This document shows positions 1 to 9,599 of a stretch of 64,000 bases of DNA, one piece after another. Origin of the DNA: Pseudomonas sp. B33.4 (GTDB lineage: Bacteria > Pseudomonadota > Gammaproteobacteria > Pseudomonadales > Pseudomonadaceae); contig NZ_CP140706.1 in assembly GCF_034555375.1 (NCBI RefSeq), positions 2,161,001 through 2,225,000 on the forward strand, read 5' to 3'. Below the pieces are notes generated by a model. It saw nothing but the letters and a program-made list of their open reading frames with translations, was not told the origin of the DNA and ran no database searches. Both the position numbers and the translations under genes were made by a program. How positions within the stretch are numbered: position 1 is the first letter of the stretch; the number at the start of each line of letters is the position of its first letter.

Positions 1-2282
1 TGCGCTTCTGGCAGGAAAGCAAATCCAATCAGGCCGCCGACGCACTCAAAGCCATGGTCAGCAACACCGCCACCGTCATGCGCCGTGACGCGCCGCGCAG
101 CGAATTGCCGATCAAACAATTGGTGCCGGGCGATCTGATCGTGCTCTCGGCCGGTGACATGATTCCGGCCGATTGCCGGGTGCTCAGCGCCAAGGACCTG
201 TTCGTCAGTCAGGCAGCGATGACTGGCGAATCGATGCCGGTGGAAAAATTCCCGCGTCAGGCCGATCGCGTCACGCGCAATCCGCTGGAGCTGGAAAACA
301 TCCTGTTCATGGGCACCAACGTTGTGTCCGGTACTGCTGTGGCAGTCATCCTGACCACCGGCAACAGCACTTATTTCGGTGCGTTGGCGCAACGGGTTGG
401 CGCTACCGATCGCGCAGTGACTTCGTTCCAGCAAGGCGTCAACAAAGTCAGCTGGCTGCTGATCCGTTTCATGTTCGTCATGGCGCCGCTGGTGCTGTTC
501 ATCAACGGGTTCACCAAGGGCGACTGGACGGAAGCACTGCTGTTCGCGCTGTCGATTGCCGTCGGCCTGACTCCGGAAATGCTGCCGATGATCGTCACCT
601 CGACGCTGGCCAAAGGCGCGGTGTTCCTGTCGCGCAAAAAAGTCATCGTTAAACGTCTTGATGCGATCCAGAACTTTGGCGCCATGGACGTACTGTGCAC
701 CGACAAGACCGGCACGCTGACTCAGGACAAGATCTTCCTCGCGCGCAATGTCGACGTCTGGGGTGAAGACTCCGATGACGTGCTGGAAATGGCTTACCTC
801 AACAGCTACTACCAGACCGGCCTGAAAAACCTGCTGGATGTCGCGGTACTGGAACACGTGGAGATCCACCGCGAACTGAAAGTCGGCACGGCATTCCGCA
901 AGGTCGATGAGATCCCGTTCGACTTCAATCGTCGGCGCATGTCGGTGGTGGTCGAAGGGCGTGGTCAGCCGCATCAATTGATCTGCAAAGGTGCGGTCGA
1001 AGAAGTCTTGGCGGTGTGCAGCCGCGTGCGTCATGGCGATATCGATGAAGCCTTGAGCGATGAATTGCTGACCAAGATTCGTCAGGTCACCGCAGCATTC
1101 AACGCTGAAGGCTTGCGCGTGGTGGCCGTGGCCGCTCGCTCGATGCCCGAAGGTCGTGAAGTTTATAGCCTGGCCGATGAACAGGAACTGACGCTGATCG
1201 GTTATGTCGCGTTCCTCGATCCACCGAAGGAAAGCACTGCACCAGCGCTCAAGGCCTTGGCCGAACATGGCGTGGCAGTGAAAGTGCTGACTGGCGACAA
1301 CGAACTGGTGACGGCGAAGATTTGCCGCGAAGTCGGGTTGGCGCAACAAGGCCTGTTGCTGGGCAACGACGTCGAGCGCATGAGCGATGCCGAGCTGGCA
1401 GTGGCCGTAGAGAAGACCAACGTCTTCGCCAAACTGACGCCGTCGCACAAGGAGCGCATCGTGCGCATCCTCAAAGGCAACGGCCATGTAGTCGGCTTCA
1501 TGGGCGACGGCATCAACGATGCACCAGCGCTGCGCACTGCCGACATCGGTATTTCCGTGGACAGCGCGGTGGACATCGCCAAGGAAGCGGCGGACATCAT
1601 CCTCCTCGAAAAGAGTCTGATGGTATTGGAGGAGGGCGTGCTCGAAGGGCGGCGCACCTTCGCCAACATGCTCAAGTACATCAAGATGACCGCCAGTTCC
1701 AACTTCGGCAACGTCTTCTCGGTGCTGGTCGCCAGTGCGTTCATTCCGTTCCTGCCGATGCTGCCGATGCATCTGCTGGTGCAGAACCTGCTCTACGACA
1801 TTTCGCAGATTGCGATTCCGTTCGATAACGTCGACGAGGAAATGCTGAAAAAACCACAACGCTGGCAGCCGGGTGACGTCGGGCGCTTCATGCTGTTCTT
1901 CGGCCCGATCAGTTCGATCTTTGACATCACCACGTTCGCCTTGATGTGGTACGTCTTCGATGCCAACACCCCGGATCACCAGACCCTGTTCCAGTCCGGC
2001 TGGTTCGTGGTCGGGTTGCTGACCCAGACGCTGATCGTGCACATGATCCGTACGCCGAAGATTCCGTTCCTGCAAAGCCGTGCAGCCATGCCGCTGCTGG
2101 TGATGACCGGAATCATCATGGCGGTCGGCATCTTCCTGCCGATGGGACCACTGGCGCACTACTTCAAATTGCAGGCGCTGCCATCGCTGTACTTCGTGTT
2201 CCTGCCGGTGATCCTGCTGGCGTACATGGCGCTGACCCAGGCGGTGAAAGGTTTCTACATCCGTCGGTTCGGCTGGCAATAA
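1..2282 (+). CDS. mgtA: Magnesium-translocating P-type ATPase (5' truncated)
   Basis: This is the C-terminal 760 or so residues of a P3B-type ATPase that imports Mg2+ across the inner membrane. The frame is open from base 3 (reading RFWQESKSNQAADALKAM), so the gene begins before the window. Visible P-type signatures are the TGES actuator loop, the phosphorylation motif DKTGTLT near base 700, the hinge motif MGDGINDAPALR near base 1500, and a C-terminal block of hydrophobic helices including the MgtA-type sequence NVFSVLVASAF. It is followed by an inverted REP pair and then an MgtC-family gene in the same direction, which fits a magnesium-transport locus. The leader that would show Mg2+ control is outside the window. 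Confidence 0.93.
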   Translation, partial: RFWQESKSNQAADALKAMVSNTATVMRRDAPRSELPIKQLVPGDLIVLSAGDMIPADCRVLSAKDLFVSQAAMTGESMPVEKFPRQADRVTRNPLELENILFMGTNVVSGTAVAVILTTGNSTYFGALAQRVGATDRAVTSFQQGVNKVSWLLIRFMFVMAPLVLFINGFTKGDWTEALLFALSIAVGLTPEMLPMIVTSTLAKGAVFLSRKKVIVKRLDAIQNFGAMDVLCTDKTGTLTQDKIFLARNVDVWGEDSDDVLEMAYLNSYYQTGLKNLLDVAVLEHVEIHRELKVGTAFRKVDEIPFDFNRRRMSVVVEGRGQPHQLICKGAVEEVLAVCSRVRHGDIDEALSDELLTKIRQVTAAFNAEGLRVVAVAARSMPEGREVYSLADEQELTLIGYVAFLDPPKESTAPALKALAEHGVAVKVLTGDNELVTAKICREVGLAQQGLLLGNDVERMSDAELAVAVEKTNVFAKLTPSHKERIVRILKGNGHVVGFMGDGINDAPALRTADIGISVDSAVDIAKEAADIILLEKSLMVLEEGVLEGRRTFANMLKYIKMTASSNFGNVFSVLVASAFIPFLPMLPMHLLVQNLLYDISQIAIPFDNVDEEMLKKPQRWQPGDVGRFMLFFGPISSIFDITTFALMWYVFDANTPDHQTLFQSGWFVVGLLTQTLIVHMIRTPKIPFLQSRAAMPLLVMTGIIMAVGIFLPMGPLAHYFKLQALPSLYFVFLPVILLAYMALTQAVKGFYIRRFGWQ

Positions 2283-2300
2283 ACAGCTAGAACGCTGCCC

Positions 2301-2385
2301 CCCTGTAGGAGCTGCCGAAGGCTGCGATCTTTTGATTCTGCTTCCAAAGATCAAAAGATCGCAGCCTTCGGCAGCTCCTACAGGG
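2301..2385. repeat. Inverted REP pair (family 1)
   Basis: Two 36-base arms (2301-2336 and 2350-2385) are perfect inverted repeats around a 13-base loop. The arms begin CCCTGTAGGAGCTGCCGAAG and end in CTTTTGAT. The same unit recurs at 26.5, 33.0, 33.1, 42.1 and 44.9 kb. It lies between mgtA and the MgtC-family gene and could fold into a long hairpin in the mRNA. Confidence 0.9.
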
Positions 2386-2412
2386 GATTTGTGTGTATTC
2401 AAGGAAATGACT

Positions 2413-3129
2413 ATGCAAGCCATCAACAACCTCAACCTCGATTCGCTGCTCGACACCCTCGTCAGCCTCAGCGCCGCGTTCATTCTCGGTGGTCTGATCG
2501 GCTTCGAGCGCCAGTACCGGCAACGCACTGCCGGCCTGCGCACCAACGTACTGGTCGCCGTCGGCGCGGCGATTTTCGTCGATATGGCCAACCGTCTAGC
2601 TGGCGCAGAAGGTGCCGTGCGCGTGGTTGCCTACGTGGTCTCCGGCATCGGCTTTCTCGGCGCCGGGGTGATCATGCGCGAAGAGGGCAACGTGCGCGGT
2701 CTCAATACCGCCGCGACCCTGTGGACGTCTGCTGCGGTCGGCGCCTGTGCCGGTGCCGACCTGCTCGCAGAAGCCGTGCTCGGCACGCTGTTCATCCTCG
2801 CCGCCAATACCTTGCTGCGGCCGATCGTCAACAACATCAACCGCCAGCCACTGGACGTGGTCTCGGCGGAAGTCACCAACATCGTCTACGTCATCGCCCG
2901 GCGCTCACAGCAAACCGCCGTATTCGCCCTGCTCGAAGCCGAGCTTGAGCGCAGCAACTACCCTGCCAGCGATGTCGATGTGCATGCCTTCGGCGCCGAT
3001 GAAATCGAAATCGAAGCGACGCTGGCGACGACGTCAGTCGATGGCGATGAACTCGACGCCTTGGTGGCGCGGATTTCCACATCGGCGCTGGTGGTGCAGG
3101 CGTTCTGGAGTCCGAGTACAACGGAATAA
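2413..3129 (+). CDS. MgtC/SapB family membrane protein
   Basis: This is a 238-residue inner-membrane protein of the MgtC/SapB family, linked in other bacteria to Mg2+ homeostasis, acid tolerance and modulation of ATP synthase. The N-terminal half holds four or five hydrophobic segments with the family signatures GGLIGFERQYR, GLRTN and GIGFLGAGVI. The C-terminal part (from about residue 150) is a soluble ACT-like domain. I chose the ATG at 2413 because AAGGAA at 2401-2406 is correctly spaced from it; the in-frame ATG at 2407 would abut that site. It lies directly downstream of the Mg2+ ATPase, as often seen in pseudomonads. Confidence 0.85.
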   Translation: MQAINNLNLDSLLDTLVSLSAAFILGGLIGFERQYRQRTAGLRTNVLVAVGAAIFVDMANRLAGAEGAVRVVAYVVSGIGFLGAGVIMREEGNVRGLNTAATLWTSAAVGACAGADLLAEAVLGTLFILAANTLLRPIVNNINRQPLDVVSAEVTNIVYVIARRSQQTAVFALLEAELERSNYPASDVDVHAFGADEIEIEATLATTSVDGDELDALVARISTSALVVQAFWSPSTTE

Positions 3130-3150
3130 CCCTTGAATCAGTGCCGGCTT

Positions 3151-3164
3151 GGGAAATTTCCTAC
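3151..3164 (+). promoter_or_regulatory. RGGAAWWWTCCTAC motif, copy 1 (candidate response-regulator site)
   Basis: The bases read GGGAAATTTCCTAC with a perfect GGAAATTTCC palindrome at 3152-3161, 85 bases before the first EAL response regulator. Four similar copies occur between 8.8 and 17.6 kb. It resembles the RcsB box of enterics (LuxR/FixJ-type regulator site). Its role is inferred from recurrence and position only. Confidence 0.5.
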
Positions 3165-3249
3165 AAGTCGACAGGATTAATCTGTCAATACAACGCCTCA
3201 TCCGACGCCACTATGCCGCCTCTCAGGTCTGCGCAGCGATGGATGAAAG

Positions 3250-4437
3250 ATGACCTCACCCCGTGTTCTGGTACTGGAAAATCATGCGTTCGCACGCAGC
3301 GTGATGGTCAGGATGCTGCACCGTCTCGGTGTGCGCGATGTGTTGCAGGCCAGTGATGGCGAGCAGGCGCTGGTGCAGATGCATTTGTCGGGCGGGGTCG
3401 ACATCGTGGTCTGCGATTTGCTCGATAATGGCCTCGACTGCCTGGGGTTTCTTGGCCATGCCAATGAAACCGGCATGGTGCGCGCCGTTATCCTCAGCAG
3501 CGAATTGCGCCCGGGCTTACAGCGTACTCTCGGGCAAATGGACACGCTGGCGGGCTTGCAGTTGCTGGGAGTCATTCAACCGCCGGTACCTTTACGCGTT
3601 TTGCACCGAGCGTTGCATCGCTACCGGACACCGCATCCGGCGCTGAGTGTGCGGATGCCGCCGAGGGAATTGCCCAGCGAAGACGAGCTGCGTCGGGGAC
3701 TGGCACTGGGCGAATTTCGTGCATGGTTCCAGCCCAAGTTCTATCTGGCTAGCAACCAGGTCGCTGGCGCCGAGGCGCTGGTGCGCTGGGAACATCCGGC
3801 CAGCGGCGTGTTGCTGCCGAGCGAGTTTCTCGCCGCGTTGGTCGCCTATGACTTGATCAATCCGATGTTCAAACAGTTGCTCGAACAGGGCTTGTGCCTG
3901 CTGGGAATCTTGCGTCATCAGGGTCTGCACCTGGAACTGTCATTCAACCTGCATGCATCGCAACTGGCCGACCACGAACTGGTCGGGCATATCCAGAGCG
4001 CATTGCAGCGTCACGGGTTTACCGGCTCGGTCTTGCAGTTTGAGCTGAGTGAAAACGGTTTGCTGGAAATGGCGCCCGGCACGCAAGAAAGCCTGTTGCG
4101 CCTGCGTTTGCTCGGTTGTGGCCTGGCCATCGACGATTTCGGTGCCGGCTTCTCTTCGTTGAAACTGCTATGCCAGTTGCCCTTCAATCAGCTCAAGTTC
4201 GACGCCGAACGGGTCCAGCATCTCTACCAGCCCTATTGGCAAACCATAATCGCCACCACGCAAGCGCTGGCCCGTTCGCTGGATATGCAACTGGTGATTG
4301 AGGGGGTCAGCAGCCGCTCGATGAAGGAGGCGCTGGTCGGGCTGGGTTGTGAGGTTGGCCAGGGTTTTCACCTCGCCCGGCCCATGACCGGGCATGATTT
4401 GTTGCAGTGGCTGACGTCTCGCGATCAACTGGATTGA
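3250..4437 (+). CDS. EAL-domain response regulator (RocR-like), degenerate receiver
   Basis: This 395-residue cytoplasmic protein has an N-terminal receiver (about 5-120) and a C-terminal EAL c-di-GMP phosphodiesterase domain (about 140-390), the architecture of P. aeruginosa RocR. The EAL domain looks competent: GAEALVRW, the Asn of SFNLH, ELSENGLL, AIDDFGAGFSS and VIEGV are present. The receiver keeps the acceptor Asp56 (VVCDLLD), but the acidic pair is E10-N11 rather than E-D and the usual Lys is Gln110 (VIQPP), so phosphorylation may be weak or lost. It opens a gene set with a LuxR-type regulator and a hybrid kinase, matching the RocR-RocA-RocS arrangement that controls Cup fimbriae. The paralogue at 16251 has a canonical receiver. 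Confidence 0.87.
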   Translation: MTSPRVLVLENHAFARSVMVRMLHRLGVRDVLQASDGEQALVQMHLSGGVDIVVCDLLDNGLDCLGFLGHANETGMVRAVILSSELRPGLQRTLGQMDTLAGLQLLGVIQPPVPLRVLHRALHRYRTPHPALSVRMPPRELPSEDELRRGLALGEFRAWFQPKFYLASNQVAGAEALVRWEHPASGVLLPSEFLAALVAYDLINPMFKQLLEQGLCLLGILRHQGLHLELSFNLHASQLADHELVGHIQSALQRHGFTGSVLQFELSENGLLEMAPGTQESLLRLRLLGCGLAIDDFGAGFSSLKLLCQLPFNQLKFDAERVQHLYQPYWQTIIATTQALARSLDMQLVIEGVSSRSMKEALVGLGCEVGQGFHLARPMTGHDLLQWLTSRDQLD

Positions 4438-4598
4438 GCCGCTTCGCAAAGCGTGCGGAAAAGGCCAAGATAGTTCCTACACTGTGCGGAGTCTGGTGTA
4501 TTTTTGAGCCACGCTTCGGACCGTCATTCATTCGAGTTTCTTCCAGGCCATGGACGATTGCATTTCCGAGTCTTTCGGCGGGTCCTACAGGGGTTCAT

Positions 4599-5225
4599 AT
4601 GTTTAAAGCGTTGGTTGTAGACGATCACCCTTTCATTCGCTCGTCGGTCAGGATGCTCCTTAAGCTGGAAGGTTTCGAGGTGGTGGGCGAGGCCGACAAC
4701 GGTGCCGATGCGGTGCAGTTGACGCGCGAGCTCATACCCGACTTGATCATCCTCGACATCGCCATGCCCAAACTCGACGGGCTGGAAGTGATCGGCCGCA
4801 TCTGTGCTCTCGGTGTGAAGAGCAAGATTCTGGTGCTGACTTCGCAGTCGGCATTGTTCTATTCAGCGCGCTGCATGAAGGCCGGCGCCGCAGGCTTCCT
4901 GTCCAAGACCAATGAGCTGGATGAGTTGATCAAAGCGATCAAGGTCATCATGGATGGCTACACGTTTTTTCCCAATCTTTCGACCAGCAGTGTCCGCCGC
5001 AGTGATTCGCAGGCTAGCGATCTGGAATTGATCCAGAGCCTTTCCGACCGTGAGCTGACCATTCTGCAGCAGTTGTCCAACGGTCTGACCAACAAGGAAA
5101 TCGGCGAAGCGATGCTGCTGAGCAACAAGACGATCAGCACCTACAAGACGCGCCTGATCGAAAAACTCAACGTCAAGTCGGTGGTTTACCTCGCCGATTT
5201 TGCCAAACGCAATAACCTGATCTGA
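4599..5225 (+). CDS. LuxR/FixJ-type response regulator (RocA-like)
   Basis: This is a 208-residue two-component regulator. Its N-terminal receiver has VVDDHPF, acceptor Asp in LIILDIAMP, LTSQS and SKTNEL. Its C-terminal LuxR helix-turn-helix carries SDRELTILQQLSNGLTNKEI and NKTISTYKTRLIEKL. I took the ATG at 4599 (TTCATATGTTTAAAG) because the receiver begins exactly there; the frame is open upstream but has no domain. The stop is followed with no gap by the ATG of the hybrid kinase, so the two are co-translated. It is the same length as the paralogue at 18231 and has almost the same recognition helix, so both probably read similar DNA sites. Confidence 0.88.
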   Translation: MFKALVVDDHPFIRSSVRMLLKLEGFEVVGEADNGADAVQLTRELIPDLIILDIAMPKLDGLEVIGRICALGVKSKILVLTSQSALFYSARCMKAGAAGFLSKTNELDELIKAIKVIMDGYTFFPNLSTSSVRRSDSQASDLELIQSLSDRELTILQQLSNGLTNKEIGEAMLLSNKTISTYKTRLIEKLNVKSVVYLADFAKRNNLI

Positions 5226-8200
5226 ATGCGCTATTTCACCCGATGCTGGCTGCTGGGCCTGGCCGTTTTTGCCAATACGACGCTGGCGGCGCCGGTGGAA
5301 ACCCTGCATGTGCTCGGCCGTTCGAGCGTCGACGGCTACAGCGTCCAGCTCGATGGTCAGGACTGGTCCTGGCTGCGCAGCAAAGGCACTTTGCGCCTGG
5401 GGGCTTCGGCCCCCGATTATTCACCCTTCGCGATCACCAGCAACGGTAACGATTACGAAGGGCTGACGGCCGATTACGCAGAGTTGCTCAGTCAATTGCT
5501 GAATATCCACATTGAAGTGCGCCGCTATGCCTCGCGCTCGGAGGTGCTGGCGGCGCTGAAAAGCGGGGAAGTGGATATGCTCGGCACGTCCAACGGCTTC
5601 GAAGCCGCCGACCCTGATCTGGCAATGTCTCAAGCCTATGCTGACGATGTGCCGACCCTGGTAACGCGCGTCGGCGACAGTCAGAACCTGTCCCCGGACC
5701 TCGCCGGCAAACAGGTGGCGATGCTTTATCACTACCTGCCGCCCGAGCAGGTCAAAGCGTTCTATCCGCACGCCACTGTGCGGCTTTATCCTTCGACGCT
5801 GAGCGCCATCGGTGCCGTGGCGTTCGGCAGTGCCGACGTCTATCTCGGCGACTCGATCAGTGCCAATTACCTGATCAACAAGAACTACCTGAACAACGTG
5901 CAACTGGCCGACTTCTCGCAAATGGAAGTGCAGAACTTTGCCTTCGCCATGCCTCGCGCCAATGAGCGGTTGTTGCGCATTGTCAACGCCGCCCTGGAGA
6001 GTATTTCGCCCGGCGAGCGCATGACCATTCTGCGCCGCTGGAGCGCCGGCGGCGCGAGTATGCCCGGCCAACAGGCGCTGCATTTCAGCGCCAGCGAACA
6101 ACGTTGGATGGCCCAGCATCCGCGCTTGCGCGTGGCCATCGATGACAGTTTTCTGCCGCTGTCATTTTACAGTCAGGACGGCGAGTTTCGCGGGATCAGT
6201 GCCGATGTGCTGGCCAAGGTCGCGTTGCGCACCGGTCTGAAGTTCGATGTGCAACGCGCGCAATCGGTGCCGGAATTGCTCGAGCAGATTCGCGGCAACC
6301 GTGCGGATGTATTGATCACCCTGACCCCGAGTGTCGAACGCGAGGACACCCTGCGCTTCACCCGGCCGTATCTGAGCACGCCGTTTGTGCTGGTCAGCCG
6401 CATCGATCCCAACAGTCCCGGAACCCTCGATGACATGCTCGGCAAACGGCTGGCGGTGATTCGCGGCAATCCGGTGCGCGACATGCTGGTCGAGCAATAT
6501 CCGCGGGTGACGCTGGTCGATGCCGACAATGCCCAGCAAGCCATGGACATGGTCGCCAATGGTCAAGCCGAGGCGGCGGTCAATTCGCTGATCACCGCGC
6601 GCTATATGATTTCCCGGCAGTATCGCGATCGGTTGCGCATCACCAGCACCGTCGGTACGCGGTCGGCGCAAGTGGCGTTCGCTACCGCGCGTGGGGCACT
6701 GGAGCTGTACTCGATCCTCGACAAAGCACTGCTGAGCATTCCCCCGGAAGAGCTGGACGAGGTGACCAATCGCTGGCGCAGCGAAGTGGTGGTCGATGAC
6801 AGTTACTGGCTGCGCAATCGCAGCGCGATCATTCAGGGCTTTGCCCTCGCGGCTTTCCTGTTGCTGCTGGCATTCGGCTGGATCGCCTATCTGCGTCTGC
6901 TGATGCGCAAACGCCGGCAGGCGGAAATTGCCCTCAACGATCAACTCGAATTCATGCGCGTATTGATCGACGGCACGCCACATCCGATCTACGTGCGTGA
7001 CCGCGCCGGCAAGCTGCTGGTGTGCAACGAAGGCTACTTGCAGGTGTTCCAGGTCGAGCGTGAAGCGGTGATTGGCAAGACCGTGCTTGAAGGTGTCCTG
7101 GAGAATTCCGCGCAAGCCCAGGCCTATCACGATGATTACCTGCAAGTGATGAGCGAAGGCTTGCCGCGTGTGCAGGATCGCAGCCTGAGCATGGGCGACA
7201 GCGTGTTGACCATCTATCACTGGATGCTGCCGTATCGCGGCAGTGATGGTGAAGTCAGCGGTATGATTGGCGGCTGGATCGACGTCAGCGAACGCCAGCG
7301 CTTGCTCGAAGCCCTGCGTGAAGCGAAGGAGGGCGCCGACGACGCCAACCGCGCCAAGACTACGTTCCTCGCCACCATGAGTCATGAAATCCGCACGCCG
7401 ATGAACGCGGTGATCGGCATGCTCGAACTGGCAATGAAGAAAGCCGAGCAGGGCATCATGGATCGCTTCGCCATCGAAGTCGCGTCCGGTGCTGCGCGTG
7501 GCCTGCTCGACCTGATTGGCGACATCCTCGACATCGCCCGTATCGAATCCGGGCGCCTGTCCTTGACGCCGGAACGGGCCAACCTGCGCGAACTGCTGGA
7601 GTCGGTGGTGCGCATCTTTGAAGGCCTGGCGCGGCAAAAACAGTTGCGCCTGGTACTGGAGCTGGACGCCGCGACGAACCGCGATGTGCTGGTCGATCCG
7701 CTGCGCTTCAAGCAGGTATTGTCGAACCTGTTGAGCAACGCCATCAAGTTCACCGAAAAAGGCCAGGTGCGCGTCAGCCTCAAGGTCAATCCGGGCACCG
7801 ACGAGGAACGTCTGGCCGTGTCTCTGCGGGTCGAAGACACGGGCAGCGGCATCAGCGTCGAAGACCAGCAGCGACTGTTCAGCCCGTTCACCCAGGCCAG
7901 TAACAACACGCAATCGGCACGCAGCGGTTCCGGTCTGGGCTTGGTGATCAGTCGTACGTTATGCGAAATGATGGGCGGCCATTTACGTCTGCACAGCACG
8001 CTGGGGCAGGGCACGCAAATCGCAGTCGACGTGGCGTTGCCGACCTTGCCGGCGTTGATCGAGGTGCCGGCGGAGGCCGCCGAACCGGCCGTTGCCCGGT
8101 ATGCCTTGAACATTCTGGTGATCGACGATTACCCGGCCAATCGGCTGCTGTTGTCGCAGCAACTGAGCTACCTCGGGCACCGCGTCAAAGACGCCGAAGA

Positions 8201-8849
8201 TGGCGCGCATGGTCTGCGCGCTTGGCGCAACGAGATTTTCGATGTGGTCATCACCGACTGCAACATGCCGATCATGAACGGCTATGAACTGGCGCGGGCC
8301 ATTCGCGAAGAAGAGACGGCGAAAGCACTGACGCCGTGTCTTGTTCTCGGCTTTACTGCCAATGCGCAGCCCGAAGAGATCGGCCGCTGTCAGGCGGCGG
8401 GAATGGACGATTGCCTGTTCAAGCCGATCAGTCTCAAAGACCTCAATGCCCGGCTGGCGCAAGCCACGCCGCAGCCTGTCGCAGACATTGCGCAAGCAGC
8501 GGTTGCTGCGTCTGCCGATGACATCGATCTGAGCAGCCTTGAGCAATTGACCCGAGGCGATCCGGCATCGATCAAAAGCCTGCTCGGTGATCTGGCCAGC
8601 AGCAATGACGACGATATGGCGCGGTTGCTGCGCCTGTTCACTCAGCATGATCTGCCGGGGTTGGCGGATCTGGCGCATCGGGTCAAGGGCGGCGCACGGA
8701 TCATCAAGGCCGACGCCTTGATCAAAGCCTGCGAACAACTGGAAGCGGCCTGCAACGGGCGGGATTCCAATCAACTGACCGTCGCAGTGGATGCCTTGCA
8801 GCAAGCCATGGAACGCTTGGCCGAGGAGTTGGAACCATTGCTTGTTTAA
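5226..8849 (+). CDS. BvgS-like unorthodox hybrid sensor histidine kinase with PAS (RocS1-like)
   Basis: This is a 1207-residue inner-membrane sensor. The order is a signal peptide (1-22), periplasmic substrate-binding domain 1 (about 55-265), periplasmic domain 2 (about 299-515), a transmembrane helix (about 536-560), a PAS domain (about 573-690), HisKA with H720 in [12 protein letters not shown], an HATPase ([19 protein letters not shown]), a receiver with D1011 (VVITDCNMP) and a C-terminal Hpt domain with H1151 (LAHRVKGG). All phosphorelay residues are present. It should pass phosphate through its own receiver and Hpt to the adjacent LuxR-type regulator. The paralogue at 18868 lacks the PAS domain. 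The ligand cannot be told from sequence. Confidence 0.9.
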   Translation: MRYFTRCWLLGLAVFANTTLAAPVETLHVLGRSSVDGYSVQLDGQDWSWLRSKGTLRLGASAPDYSPFAITSNGNDYEGLTADYAELLSQLLNIHIEVRRYASRSEVLAALKSGEVDMLGTSNGFEAADPDLAMSQAYADDVPTLVTRVGDSQNLSPDLAGKQVAMLYHYLPPEQVKAFYPHATVRLYPSTLSAIGAVAFGSADVYLGDSISANYLINKNYLNNVQLADFSQMEVQNFAFAMPRANERLLRIVNAALESISPGERMTILRRWSAGGASMPGQQALHFSASEQRWMAQHPRLRVAIDDSFLPLSFYSQDGEFRGISADVLAKVALRTGLKFDVQRAQSVPELLEQIRGNRADVLITLTPSVEREDTLRFTRPYLSTPFVLVSRIDPNSPGTLDDMLGKRLAVIRGNPVRDMLVEQYPRVTLVDADNAQQAMDMVANGQAEAAVNSLITARYMISRQYRDRLRITSTVGTRSAQVAFATARGALELYSILDKALLSIPPEELDEVTNRWRSEVVVDDSYWLRNRSAIIQGFALAAFLLLLAFGWIAYLRLLMRKRRQAEIALNDQLEFMRVLIDGTPHPIYVRDRAGKLLVCNEGYLQVFQVEREAVIGKTVLEGVLENSAQAQAYHDDYLQVMSEGLPRVQDRSLSMGDSVLTIYHWMLPYRGSDGEVSGMIGGWIDVSERQRLLEALREAKEGADDANRAKTTFLATMSHEIRTPMNAVIGMLELAMKKAEQGIMDRFAIEVASGAARGLLDLIGDILDIARIESGRLSLTPERANLRELLESVVRIFEGLARQKQLRLVLELDAATNRDVLVDPLRFKQVLSNLLSNAIKFTEKGQVRVSLKVNPGTDEERLAVSLRVEDTGSGISVEDQQRLFSPFTQASNNTQSARSGSGLGLVISRTLCEMMGGHLRLHSTLGQGTQIAVDVALPTLPALIEVPAEAAEPAVARYALNILVIDDYPANRLLLSQQLSYLGHRVKDAEDGAHGLRAWRNEIFDVVITDCNMPIMNGYELARAIREEETAKALTPCLVLGFTANAQPEEIGRCQAAGMDDCLFKPISLKDLNARLAQATPQPVADIAQAAVAASADDIDLSSLEQLTRGDPASIKSLLGDLASSNDDDMARLLRLFTQHDLPGLADLAHRVKGGARIIKADALIKACEQLEAACNGRDSNQLTVAVDALQQAMERLAEELEPLLV

Positions 8850-8870
8850 GACGGCTTAAGTTCAACCGCT

Positions 8871-8884
8871 AGGAAATATCCTAC
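8871..8884 (+). promoter_or_regulatory. RGGAAWWWTCCTAC motif, copy 2, upstream of the fimbrial operon
   Basis: The bases read AGGAAATATCCTAC; with the preceding T the element TAGGAAATATCCTA is a near-perfect palindrome. It lies about 155 bases before the pilin start, where an activator site would be expected, and just downstream of the first hybrid kinase gene. Function is inferred. Confidence 0.5.
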
Positions 8885-9039
8885 ACGGCGCAGGGAATGC
8901 GCCTACAGGAGCCCCTCACCCAAAAGACCAAGATTGTTTCGTCGCCCAGGCAGATGGCTGCTAACACACGACGCATTCCGCGTCGGACAACCATCCGGAC
9001 TTTCGCGACAGATTCGTCACTTACTTTTGGAGTTGTCCC

Positions 9040-9585
9040 ATGAATCGCAAAGCTCTCGCCATCGCCGTACTGGTTTCCGCGTCCGGCATTCAATTCGCCA
9101 ATGCTGCCGACGGCACCATCAACTTCAACGGTGAACTGGTCAACCAGACCTGCACCATCGCCGTTGATGGCGTGGTTTCGCCAGCCGTCGCGACCGTGAC
9201 CCTGCCAACCATTTCTACCGGCTTGCTGACCGCCGCCGGCCAGGTTGAAGGCCAGACCGGTTTCAACATCCAGCTGACCAACTGCGTCGGCACCGCTACC
9301 ACGGCGGCGGCGTTCTTCAACTCCGGTGCAACCGTTGACCCGATCAGCGGCAACCTGAAGAACATGACCGGTTCGGCGAACAACGTGCAACTGCAACTGG
9401 TCGATCAGCAGGGCGGCGCAGTGATCCAGGCGGGTAACACCAACCAGATCGCCAACACCACCCGCAACACTATCGACGGCACTGGCGCGGCCAACATGCC
9501 GTACGCCGTGCAGTACTTCGCCACTGGCGCGACCACGCCGGGCACTGTGGTCAGCTCCGTGACCTACAACGTCGATTACCAGTAA
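9040..9585 (+). CDS. Chaperone-usher major fimbrial subunit
   Basis: This is a 181-residue secreted pilin. A signal peptide ends near ANA-ADG at residues 20-23. The mature part has the two disulfide cysteines typical of classical pilins (C38 and C82) and ends in the aromatic beta-strand motif SVTYNVDYQ used for donor-strand and chaperone binding. An AT-poor upstream region with a GGAG ribosome site precedes the ATG. It is first in the order pilin, chaperone, usher, adhesin, so it is probably the rod subunit. The class resembles Cup-type fimbriae of Pseudomonas. Confidence 0.88.
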   Translation: MNRKALAIAVLVSASGIQFANAADGTINFNGELVNQTCTIAVDGVVSPAVATVTLPTISTGLLTAAGQVEGQTGFNIQLTNCVGTATTAAAFFNSGATVDPISGNLKNMTGSANNVQLQLVDQQGGAVIQAGNTNQIANTTRNTIDGTGAANMPYAVQYFATGATTPGTVVSSVTYNVDYQ

Positions 9586-9599
9586 GCCGATTTCACGAT

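Noticed and set aside
3141..3356. A 71-codon plus-strand frame just before the first EAL regulator
   Set aside because: It overlaps the promoter region and the start of the EAL gene in another frame and has no ribosome site.
4579..4586. GTCCTACA just before the first LuxR-type regulator start, as an operator
   Set aside because: Only half of the motif is present and it overlaps the region of the ribosome site; too weak to list.
6162..7913. A 583-codon minus-strand open frame opposite the first hybrid kinase
   Set aside because: Composition is rich in His, Arg and Gln as expected of a shadow frame; the kinase domains on the plus strand explain the region.
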